From: Bacteroidetes bacterium HGW-Bacteroidetes-4 | GTDB lineage: Bacteria > Bacteroidota > Bacteroidia > Bacteroidales > SZUA-534 | Assembly: GCA_002840905.1 (NCBI GenBank) | Contig: PHDD01000023.1 | Span: forward strand, 1 to 57,405 | DNA length: 57,405 bases | Direction: 5' to 3' | In this document: one piece after another, positions 16,970-24,337 of the stretch | Numbering within the stretch: position 1 is the first letter of the stretch | Layout of the letters: each line of letters begins with the position of its first letter | Notes under the pieces: generated by a model | Databases searched by the model: none | What the model was told of the DNA's origin: nothing | Seen by the model: only the letters and a program-made list of their open reading frames with translations | Program-made: the position numbers and the translations under genes

Positions 16970-18415
16970 TTAATTGATAAAATTCCTTATTTTTTCGAGT
17001 GAAGCCAACAGGTTTTCCGATTGCTCAATTAATTCCTTTTTGTGCTGGATTAATTTATCATTGCTTTTTTTAAGTTCAATGGCTTTTTCTTCATTCTCGT
17101 GACCAAGAAAATGGTGGCAGTTTTCTGGTTTATTTAATGAATTATGAATAGCCGTAGCCATCATTTCACATGAATTGTAACCACAACTGGCACAGTTGTA
17201 TATGTCGTCATCAGAATATTTATGCATGCTCTGATAAATAAGTTCGAGTTCCTGCGGGTTTGGAGTTTTAATTTTATCAGTATAAAGATGGTTTTTATTG
17301 GTGTAAGCTCGGGTGTATAAATCCTTTTCCCAATATTTATTTATTGTTTTTTGTATGTTATCAACAGCTTTTATGTTATCCTCTTCACTTTTGTAAAGTT
17401 TCTGCATCTCTTTTTTTCTTTCATTTATCAGGTATTCCAGTTTATCGGCCGACTTTTCCTGACTGGTGGTTCCCGTACCGCCATTACATCCGTTTTCACA
17501 ATTCAAACAGTCGATAAGTAATGGAGCGTATCCATTGGTAATTTGCTGAGGAAGGTGATCAAGATAGGGGTAAACTGTATGTGGACCTTCAATTTTTCGG
17601 GTTAAACTTCGAATTCCTTTAACATCGCGTTCAGCGGTACTGAGCAATCCTCCCGGAGTTGAAAAAAGAACCGCCCGTTCAGCCGGATCGTTATCGAAAA
17701 GTGCGTCATCAAAACTGTTTAAATCGATATGGTTTTGTTCAAAAAAATTGTACATACTACGCATGGTAACATTAAAATCGGCAAAACCAACATCTTCGAA
17801 TTCCCTTTTCTTGGCTAAACAAGGTGAAACTACAAGAATTTTATGATTTTTGTATTTGGGGTAGTATTTTCGAATCATTTTCATGGTATGAACCATTGGG
17901 CTGTCGGCCGGAGCCAGGTAGGGAAGCAGTTCGGGTTTATAAATCTCAATATAGGTAACAATGGCCGGACAAGGCTGGGCAATAACAATTTTGGGTTTAT
18001 TATTGTTGATGTGTTCAATATACGATTTTACGGTAAGTTCAGCACCAAAACTAACATCGAACAAGGCTTCGACACCCAATGATTTTAGCCAGCCGTTAAT
18101 TTTTAGGTATTTGTTTTCAAAATTAGCGGCCACAGCCGGTGCAACTATAGCAATTACTTTTTCTTTCTGGTTAAGTGCATACAGGGCCTCTTCAAAATCA
18201 TCGACTGGGATTCGGGCATTGTGAGTACAGGCTTTTATGCATTCACCACAACCAATACACAAATCGTTGTTAATTACTACTGAATCGCCTGAACCATCGT
18301 TGGCAAATTTTGTGGTGCAAACCGCAATACACTGATGGCAATTCACACATTTTTCTTCGTCAACCTTTAATATATAGGATAATTTAGAATTACCACTTGT
18401 ATTTGTTACACGCAT
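16970..18415 (-). CDS. [FeFe]-hydrogenase-like iron-sulfur protein, probably sensory
   Basis: 481 residues. Two N-terminal [4Fe-4S] motifs (C23/26/29/33 and C53/56/59/63) precede a hydrogenase large-subunit C domain. All four H-cluster cysteines appear retained: C149 (AQPCPA), C199 (SPCLAKKRE) and C306/C310 (NCENGCNGG). The proton-transfer Cys of TSCCP enzymes is Pro148, and the Met of the second motif is Ser197, as in hydrogenase-like proteins thought to sense rather than produce H2. A further Fe-S domain follows (C408, C411, C416, C433), then a short coiled coil. There is no signal peptide, so it is cytoplasmic. It starts two bases after the stop of the haem-sensor gene upstream, so the two are almost surely co-expressed. 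Maturases HydE/F/G are not in the window. Confidence 0.82.
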   Translation of the reverse strand: MRVTNTSGNSKLSYILKVDEEKCVNCHQCIAVCTTKFANDGSGDSVVINNDLCIGCGECIKACTHNARIPVDDFEEALYALNQKEKVIAIVAPAVAANFENKYLKINGWLKSLGVEALFDVSFGAELTVKSYIEHINNNKPKIVIAQPCPAIVTYIEIYKPELLPYLAPADSPMVHTMKMIRKYYPKYKNHKILVVSPCLAKKREFEDVGFADFNVTMRSMYNFFEQNHIDLNSFDDALFDNDPAERAVLFSTPGGLLSTAERDVKGIRSLTRKIEGPHTVYPYLDHLPQQITNGYAPLLIDCLNCENGCNGGTGTTSQEKSADKLEYLINERKKEMQKLYKSEEDNIKAVDNIQKTINKYWEKDLYTRAYTNKNHLYTDKIKTPNPQELELIYQSMHKYSDDDIYNCASCGYNSCEMMATAIHNSLNKPENCHHFLGHENEEKAIELKKSNDKLIQHKKELIEQSENLLASLEKIRNFIN

Positions 18416-18417
18416 TA

Positions 18418-20049
18418 TTATAAGTTTTTAAGTTTTTCAATTCTGCGTTTCATGTCTCCTTCTTGAACCTCTATTTCACTCAAAATTTGTTTAAGCTGAT
18501 CTTCTTTTCGTTTCATTTCTTCCTGGGTAGCCTGTAATTCTTCCAGATTTTGACGCATTTCTTCTTCCTGGGCGGCTAATTCTTCACTTTGCTGTTGGGT
18601 TTGTTCCAATAGTTTTTGGGTTTGTTCGTTTGTTTTTGTGTTTGCAATGGTTGAGGCCAAATCTTCACCAATATTGCTTACAAAATTTGTTATGTGTTCT
18701 TCAAAAACATTAAACGAAATAAGTTCAATTACGGCATATACGGTATTGTTTAATACCGCAGGAACCAGTAAAATACAATTTGGGTTCGCGGTGCCAAGTC
18801 CTGAAGTTATATGTACATAATTGTTGGGAACTTCGGTCATTACGATAGGCAATTTTTCATAGGCACAACGTCCTACCAGACTTTCGCCCAAGTGGAATTT
18901 CTTTTTGAGGTATTTTTCACGGTTGTAAGCTACCGCACCTTTTAATTCATAGATTATGTTTTCAGGATCTTCTTCGTTTATAACAAATATTCCACCTTGA
19001 ACAGCTTCAACATAATTTACCAGGCTGGTAATAAAATTTTTTGAAAGATTCTCGACACTATTGGAATGAGCCCGCATGATATCGCTGAATTTGGCAATTC
19101 CCTGATTGATCCAGTTTTCCAATTGTTCCTTTTTCTGGCGTTCTTGTTCCTTTATTTGGGCTTCGGTTAAACTTTTGCGCATATTTATTAGCGACAATCC
19201 AATGGTGTCTTTCTCGCTGAGTAATTGGTATTCCTGGTTAAAGTTGCCTTTTCCAATCTGGTTTGAAAATTCGGCAATGGAGTTCAATGCCTTAATTAGT
19301 TTATTAAAGGCAATTGCAATCATTCCTATTTCATCGTTTGATTTGTAAGTAAATTTTTGATTCAGATCGCCTGTGGCCAGGTTTTCGGTAATTTTTTTAA
19401 GTTCGATAATGGGTTTGGTAAACGATAAGGCAATAATTATCGCAAAAGCAACGGAAACGATCAGAATAAGGAAAATAATCACACTGTTTTGAAAAATGGA
19501 AGTATTAACCTGTTTTAGAATGGGTTTTATGTCTGATTCAAGGATAAATAAACCGCGCAAACTTTCATTTCCTGAAATATCGGAATCGTTGGCATGGCAA
19601 TCTAAACAACCTTTGTTCTGGCTCATGTAAACCGGGCGCATAACAGAAAGTATTTGTTTTTCTTTGTCGATATGAGTTAGGGCATTTACATTTTTATTTT
19701 TAAACGCTTCAAAGAAAACTCTGTCTGTTTCTTTTGCCAAATGCTTTTCTTCAAGTGGGTCGGGCGACGAAATTCGGAACTGATAATTTTGAACGGTATT
19801 ACCAATATTCGAAGTAACTTCTTTAATCGATTCTTCAACGTCCATTTCAACAATGGTAGTCCCGTCAATATGGTGTTCGGTAAACTCCAGAATGTTTAAG
19901 CCCAGAATGGTATTGCTCTTATCAATTAAATCGGTTATTCCCTGGTTTTTAAATTTAATAGCCGAGAGAACCACTATTATACTGGCACATACTACTACCG
20001 GTAAAACAATAAAAATAATTAGTTTACGCTGAATGGACAAATTTTTCAT
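18418..20049 (-). CDS. Haem-binding (DUF3365-like) HAMP-GAF membrane sensor without output domain
   Basis: 543 residues. TM1 (about 9-31), a periplasmic domain (32-186) with one c-type haem motif C148-x2-C151-H152 (GCLDCH) and the VMRPVYM segment of DUF3365/Tll0287-like domains, TM2 (about 187-209), HAMP (about 210-262), a second HAMP-like helical segment, GAF (about 330-490; GESLVGRCAYEKLPIVMTE) and a C-terminal coiled coil with EEEMRQNLEELQATQEEMKR. It should sense redox or a small ligand at a periplasmic haem. No histidine kinase, GGDEF, phosphatase or chemoreceptor tip follows; the protein ends in the coiled coil. The hydrogenase-like gene starts two bases downstream, so that protein may be the direct receiver. 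Confidence 0.82.
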   Translation of the reverse strand: MKNLSIQRKLIIFIVLPVVVCASIIVVLSAIKFKNQGITDLIDKSNTILGLNILEFTEHHIDGTTIVEMDVEESIKEVTSNIGNTVQNYQFRISSPDPLEEKHLAKETDRVFFEAFKNKNVNALTHIDKEKQILSVMRPVYMSQNKGCLDCHANDSDISGNESLRGLFILESDIKPILKQVNTSIFQNSVIIFLILIVSVAFAIIIALSFTKPIIELKKITENLATGDLNQKFTYKSNDEIGMIAIAFNKLIKALNSIAEFSNQIGKGNFNQEYQLLSEKDTIGLSLINMRKSLTEAQIKEQERQKKEQLENWINQGIAKFSDIMRAHSNSVENLSKNFITSLVNYVEAVQGGIFVINEEDPENIIYELKGAVAYNREKYLKKKFHLGESLVGRCAYEKLPIVMTEVPNNYVHITSGLGTANPNCILLVPAVLNNTVYAVIELISFNVFEEHITNFVSNIGEDLASTIANTKTNEQTQKLLEQTQQQSEELAAQEEEMRQNLEELQATQEEMKRKEDQLKQILSEIEVQEGDMKRRIEKLKNL

Positions 20050-20410
20050 AGGTTAAAGGTATTGGTTTCAAATATTTAATGCTACTTGAGTGCGGATTTA
20101 TAATAATTGTTAATCAATGGTATAAAAAAAGTCTCTTCTAATTTGCAACAGTACCCTATTAAAGTTAAATGTTCTTAAAGGTTTAACCTGGTTAAGAATA
20201 TTAAATATTAATAAGATAGCTTATTCATAATATACCTTTGTGAAATAATGGTCAATTAATTGCATGCAAAATAGTAAATCTTTGCCAAATAATAAATATG
20301 ATTAATAACAATTATAAGATTTTATTTACTCCAACCGCTTTAGTGTGTATCAAAGAATTACTTATTGGATTGTATGCTGATTTTCTTAATTATGCGAAAA
20401 GTAATTGGCC
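20050..20410. other. Intergenic region between the two HAMP-GAF genes, with a near-perfect palindrome
   Basis: No convincing gene. Positions 20172-20198 form TTCTTAA-AGGTT-T-AACCT-GG-TTAAGAA, a 12-bp inverted repeat broken only by two G in the right arm. It lies about 125 bases upstream of the haem-sensor gene and could be an operator. A plus-strand 38-codon ORF at 20298-20414 has no other support. Confidence 0.4.
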
Positions 20411-21655
20411 TTAATTGTCGTTCTTTTTTTCCAGTTGATTAATTTTAGCCAGTAAATCTTCATTGATTTGGGTAAGTTCCATTTCTTTACGTTTCATTTC
20501 TTCCTGAGTGGCCTGTAACTCTTCGAGGTTCTGGCGCATTTCTTCTTCTTGTGCTGACAGTTCATCTTTTTGAACTTGTGATTCTTCGAGCAGTTTCTGC
20601 GTTTTTTCATTTATACGAACCATAGAGATGCTTGAAGCCAGATTTTCGCCCACTTTGGCAATAAATTCAAGTTGAAAAGGTTCAAATTTATTAAACGAAA
20701 CCAGTTCAATAACCCCCAAAACTTTATTCTCCATTAGGGCCGGAATAAGGGCAATACTCCTTGGGTTTCCTGTTCCAAGCCCTGAAGAAATGGTTACATA
20801 GTTTTCGGGAATCTCAGTCAGGTAAATGGGGAGTTTTTCGTAAGCACATCGACCAACCAAGCCTTCGCCAATACGAAATTTTTTGCTAAGCATTTTCTCA
20901 CGATCAAAAGCAACAGCTGCTTTTAATTCTAAGAAAGTTTCATCATCTTCCTGGGTAAGTAAAAACAAACCGCCCTGAACTATATCTAAGTAATTAACCA
21001 ATTCCATAATGAATTTACGGCTAAGCTGATTTACATTTTGTGAATAGTTGCGTAATATATCGCTGAATTTGGCAATTCCTTGTGCTATCCAGCTTTCCTG
21101 TTCTTCTTTGAGTTTGCGTATTTGTTCTTCCTGACGTGCTTTCAACAAACTGTTTCTCATGTTTTGCAGTGAATAGCCCATGCTGTCTTTGTCGCTTAAT
21201 AATTCATATTCGTGGTCAAAATTGTTTTTGGTTATCTCATCAGAAAATTGAGCAATTTTATGAAGTGAATTTAATAAAAGCTTGAACGAACGGGCAATAG
21301 CACCTACTTCGTGTACTGGTTCCAGGGTTTTTTCATCTATACGAATGTCTAAATCGCCAATAGCAGCTTTATCCATATTATACATGAGATCTTTAATGGG
21401 CTTTTGAATCCATTTTTTTATAAAGATGTTGGTAGTTAGAATGAAGATAAAAGCCAATGGAACAGCCCAGTAGAGCGATTTAAATCCAAACTCATTGATA
21501 GCATAAGCCATTATTGCCGTGCCCATTGAGGTAATGAGTACAAGCATGGCCAAAGGAAAAACGATGGTTTTGCGATAACGCAAATATATGATGGTTCCAC
21601 CAAAGGGAATAAAGGCAAATACAACAATAGTTGCAAAGATCAATACATCTTTCAT
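20411..21655 (-). CDS. Second HAMP-GAF membrane protein with coiled-coil tail
   Basis: About 414 residues from the ATG at 21655 (a longer frame starts at 21703 but adds a Phe/Tyr-rich stretch and shifts the membrane helices inward). Three hydrophobic segments lie in the first ~80 residues, followed by HAMP (about 75-135), a helical linker, GAF (about 190-330; GEGLVGRCAYEKLPIYLTE) and the same EEEMRQNLEELQATQEEMKR coiled coil as the haem sensor. From HAMP to the end it is a clear paralogue of the protein at 18418-20049, but it lacks the periplasmic haem domain. Again there is no enzymatic output domain. The shared tail suggests the two proteins pair or contact the same partner. Confidence 0.8.
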   Translation of the reverse strand: MKDVLIFATIVVFAFIPFGGTIIYLRYRKTIVFPLAMLVLITSMGTAIMAYAINEFGFKSLYWAVPLAFIFILTTNIFIKKWIQKPIKDLMYNMDKAAIGDLDIRIDEKTLEPVHEVGAIARSFKLLLNSLHKIAQFSDEITKNNFDHEYELLSDKDSMGYSLQNMRNSLLKARQEEQIRKLKEEQESWIAQGIAKFSDILRNYSQNVNQLSRKFIMELVNYLDIVQGGLFLLTQEDDETFLELKAAVAFDREKMLSKKFRIGEGLVGRCAYEKLPIYLTEIPENYVTISSGLGTGNPRSIALIPALMENKVLGVIELVSFNKFEPFQLEFIAKVGENLASSISMVRINEKTQKLLEESQVQKDELSAQEEEMRQNLEELQATQEEMKRKEMELTQINEDLLAKINQLEKKNDN

Positions 21656-21904
21656 TACAGTATGAGTTACATTTTGGCAAAAAAAATATGAAGCAAAATA
21701 CAAAAATATAATGATATTCTATTATAATTCGCAGCTGCACAATTATGCATAACTAACATTTTACAATAAATAGAATTACTAAAAATAACTTACATTTGGA
21801 GGATGTTATGCTTAACTAAAACAGATTTTTTTATTATCGAAAAGCAAACAGAGGTATTAACGTTAATGCATTAGCTAAGTTGATAAAATGTAAAGGTTAA
21901 TTTT

Positions 21905-22984
21905 ATGAATAAAGGAGTTTTAATCTGGGGATACATTGCTTCGTTTATTTTACTGTTAGGGGCTATATTTATGAATCTGAACCTGATAGCGGGTAAAGTT
22001 CTGTATCTGACCGGATTTATGGCTTTTAACCTGGGATACCTGATTCCACTGTTTTATGTGATCTTTAAAAAAAATCAGGAAAATAAAATTGGGATTGTTG
22101 TTGTTTTTGGAATTCTTGGTTTTCTTACTTTTTTAACCGGAGTTTCATTTTTTGTTGTGAATTGGGGCGGAGGCATTGTATTAATATATGTGGGTGGAGG
22201 AATACTCATATTAGCCATTTTATCCATAATTGCTTTATCGCGGCGTTTTTACGAGACCCATATCGATTCGTGGTTTCCCATATTAATATTTGGGGTTTTT
22301 ATTGTAATCAGCCTGTTAACCGGAATGGTACATCGCCATATCATGCGTTCTTTTTCGGTTATGAATAAAGAAAAAATTGAACTTTTAACGGCTGTCCGTG
22401 AAAAAAACAACCGGGTATTTCAAAACTTAATTCAGATAGATACCATAGGAAGCAGAAGTTTAAAAAAACTTAACGAACAGGTAAGTGTTTTGCGAATTGA
22501 ATCGCAAAATATTTTTCAATACATTGAACAGCTAAAGTTCGATTTAATTAAAGAAGTTGAGGCCGGAGCTTATAAAATGTTAGATGGAAAAACTCTCGAT
22601 AATTTAGTTCCGGTTCAATCGAATGTTGAAATAAATTCGGTGAAACGCTATATGTTAAACAAAAAAACGGGTAAAGCCTATGAATTAAAAAACAGGCTTT
22701 ATCAGCACAAAAAAAATATTGAGCAAACTATTCCAGCCAATGAGCAATGGTTGCAAACCTATGTAGCCATTCATTTGGATACAAAAACCTATGAATTGAG
22801 TAAGCGTCGTTTCGACAGAACCTGGGAGGACCAGCATTTTTACAATTTTCCTTTAATCACCGTATTAAATACGCTTACCGATTTGGAATGGAAAACCTGT
22901 ATGGTAGAAGGCGAATTATTAAATTATTATTTTCAGGAGGCAATCCTTATAGATAGGAATGCAAATGTAAATGATAAACCATAA
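21905..22984 (+). CDS. Five-helix membrane protein with GldL-like and GldM/PorM-like parts
   Basis: 359 residues. Five hydrophobic helices are visible (about 5-27, 32-54, 62-85, 90-111, 123-142); the first two resemble the GldL helical pair (LLLGAIFMNLN, then a Gly-rich turn and LIPLF), though the usual FKxxHWPGA signature is degenerate. Residues 145-345 resemble the first periplasmic domain of GldM/PorM: YIEQLKFDLIKE (206-217), GKAYELKNRLYQHKKNI (256-272), then W307-x4-F-x3-P316 and E335-x-L-L-x-Y. GldL and GldM are the inner-membrane motor of T9SS and gliding; here the two parts are in one chain. No other gld/por motor gene is next to it. It is divergent from the HAMP-GAF gene, with 249 bases between. 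Family assignment is by eye only. Confidence 0.55.
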   Translation: MNKGVLIWGYIASFILLLGAIFMNLNLIAGKVLYLTGFMAFNLGYLIPLFYVIFKKNQENKIGIVVVFGILGFLTFLTGVSFFVVNWGGGIVLIYVGGGILILAILSIIALSRRFYETHIDSWFPILIFGVFIVISLLTGMVHRHIMRSFSVMNKEKIELLTAVREKNNRVFQNLIQIDTIGSRSLKKLNEQVSVLRIESQNIFQYIEQLKFDLIKEVEAGAYKMLDGKTLDNLVPVQSNVEINSVKRYMLNKKTGKAYELKNRLYQHKKNIEQTIPANEQWLQTYVAIHLDTKTYELSKRRFDRTWEDQHFYNFPLITVLNTLTDLEWKTCMVEGELLNYYFQEAILIDRNANVNDKP

Positions 22985-23028
22985 CTAAATTAAAACCAAA
23001 TAAATTAATTAACTTTTTTCGATACAGG

Positions 23029-23059
23029 TTTGTATCTTTTGAAAAAAAAACTAATTTTG
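23029..23059 (+). promoter_or_regulatory. rpmH promoter (TTTG-N19-TAATTTTG)
   Basis: TTTG at 23029-23032, exactly 19 bases, then TAATTTTG at 23052-23059: a full match to the Bacteroidota primary-sigma consensus, 67 bases before the rpmH ATG. Confidence 0.85.
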
Positions 23060-23126
23060 CACTCCGAATTTGTCTTAAGCACATAAGAAATTGATTGGTA
23101 CAGCATAACAAGAAAAAATTAGAGCA

Positions 23127-23285
23127 ATGAAAAGAACGTTTCAACCTTCGCAAAGAAAAAGAAAGAATAAGCATGGTTTCCGCGAGAGAATGTCTACTAA
23201 AGCCGGAAGAAAAGTTTTGGCTGCCAGAAGGGCAAAAGGAAGGAAAAAGCTTACAGTTTCTGATGAAAGACGTCATAAGATGTAA
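23127..23285 (+). CDS. rpmH: 50S ribosomal protein L34
   Basis: 52 codons plus stop: starts [18 protein letters not shown] and continues [20 protein letters not shown], the L34 signature, with a short Bacteroidota-type tail ([12 protein letters not shown]). L34 is a very basic protein of the large ribosomal subunit. It has its own consensus promoter and a strong terminator. The usual rnpA/dnaA neighbours are absent, so it is a stand-alone gene here. No Shine-Dalgarno sequence precedes the ATG. Confidence 0.97.
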   Translation: MKRTFQPSQRKRKNKHGFRERMSTKAGRKVLAARRAKGRKKLTVSDERRHKM

Positions 23286-23307
23286 TATATTGACAATGAA
23301 ATTACGT

Positions 23308-23341
23308 AAGAGCTAAGGTGTAAATCTTGGCTCTTTTTTTT
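23308..23341 (+). terminator. rpmH terminator
   Basis: AAGAGCTAAG (23308-23317) pairs with CTTGGCTCTT (23326-23335), one T-G wobble, followed by a run of T. Confidence 0.85.
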
Positions 23342-23518
23342 GCGTATTATTTTACTATTTTTTTAGTAAACTATCCATCCGGTATCCATAAAATCAAAGT
23401 AAGCAAAACGGTAAATGCTTCAGTACATTAATTTGCTGCTAATGCTGGATATTTCGAATGATAATCCTATTTTTGTTCAGTTGGTTTTTTATCACAGCTT
23501 ATACAAAAGCTTTAAATT

Positions 23519-24331
23519 ATGAGATGGTTAAGGATTTTTAAGAAAAGGGTTTTTTGGAAAACCTTGCTCTATGCAGCAGGATTGTATTTTATTGTTTTTT
23601 TATTGGTTACCATTGGCTTGCGGATATTTACCTACCATGGAAAGTCTTTCCCGGTACCCGATTTTAAAGGTCTGGATTCGATTCGGGTAAATGAATTGGC
23701 TCTATACAACGATCTTCAGGTTGAAGTAGTCGATTCTACGTTTATTCCATACCTGGTTAAAGGGAGTGTAATCGATCAATACCCGCAACCAGGCGTTAAG
23801 GTAAAAAAGAATCGTACAATATTTTTAACCATCAATGCGTTTAATCAGGCAAAGGTTGAGATGCCCAATTTGGTTGGGGTAAGTTACCGACAAGGAAAAA
23901 CTACCCTGGAAAGCCGGGGTTTAAAAGTGGGACGTATAATTTACCAAGCCGATTTTGCAAAAAACAATATTTTGAAACAACAATATCAGGGAAAAATAAT
24001 TCATGCTGGTACCATGATTGAAAAAGAAGAGTTGATTGATTTGGTTTTAGGGAACGGGTTGGGCCAAAGCAGTGTTTCAGTTCCTGATTTAAAGAAACTA
24101 AAATACAACCGGGCCATAAACGAAATTAATGACGCTTATTTTAATGTGGGAAATGTGGTTTTTGATACTACAGTTCACACTTTTCGAGATTCCATTAATG
24201 CTATGGTTTGGAGGCAATATCCGGGCAACTACGGAAACAGCCGTGCAGTTATGGGATCAAGAATTGATATTTGGCTAACCTTGAATCCTGAATTATTTCC
24301 GACTGACACGGCGACCGTTAAAACAAATTAG
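23519..24331 (+). CDS. PASTA-domain membrane protein
   Basis: 270 residues: a basic cytoplasmic N-terminus, one membrane helix (about 14-36) and three PASTA domains (about 42-110, 112-182, 185-262). Signature pieces are FPVPDFKGLDSIRVNELAL, VIDQYPQPGVKVKKNRTI and VEMPNLVGVSYRQGKTTLES. PASTA domains bind muropeptides or beta-lactam-like ligands; here there is no kinase or transpeptidase, only the anchored repeats, so it is probably a periplasmic cell-wall binding protein. In many Bacteroidota such a gene sits with ddl and an RluD-type synthase; here the RluD gene follows in the same operon while ddl is 8 kb away. Confidence 0.9.
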   Translation: MRWLRIFKKRVFWKTLLYAAGLYFIVFLLVTIGLRIFTYHGKSFPVPDFKGLDSIRVNELALYNDLQVEVVDSTFIPYLVKGSVIDQYPQPGVKVKKNRTIFLTINAFNQAKVEMPNLVGVSYRQGKTTLESRGLKVGRIIYQADFAKNNILKQQYQGKIIHAGTMIEKEELIDLVLGNGLGQSSVSVPDLKKLKYNRAINEINDAYFNVGNVVFDTTVHTFRDSINAMVWRQYPGNYGNSRAVMGSRIDIWLTLNPELFPTDTATVKTN

Positions 24332-24337
24332 TTTTTA

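Noticed and set aside
16970-18415. Catalytic H2-producing hydrogenase
   Set aside because: The proton-transfer Cys is Pro and no maturation genes are in the window.
20298-20414. 38-codon plus-strand ORF between the two sensor genes
   Set aside because: It ends inside the downstream gene's stop, has no promoter with a -33 box and no family match.
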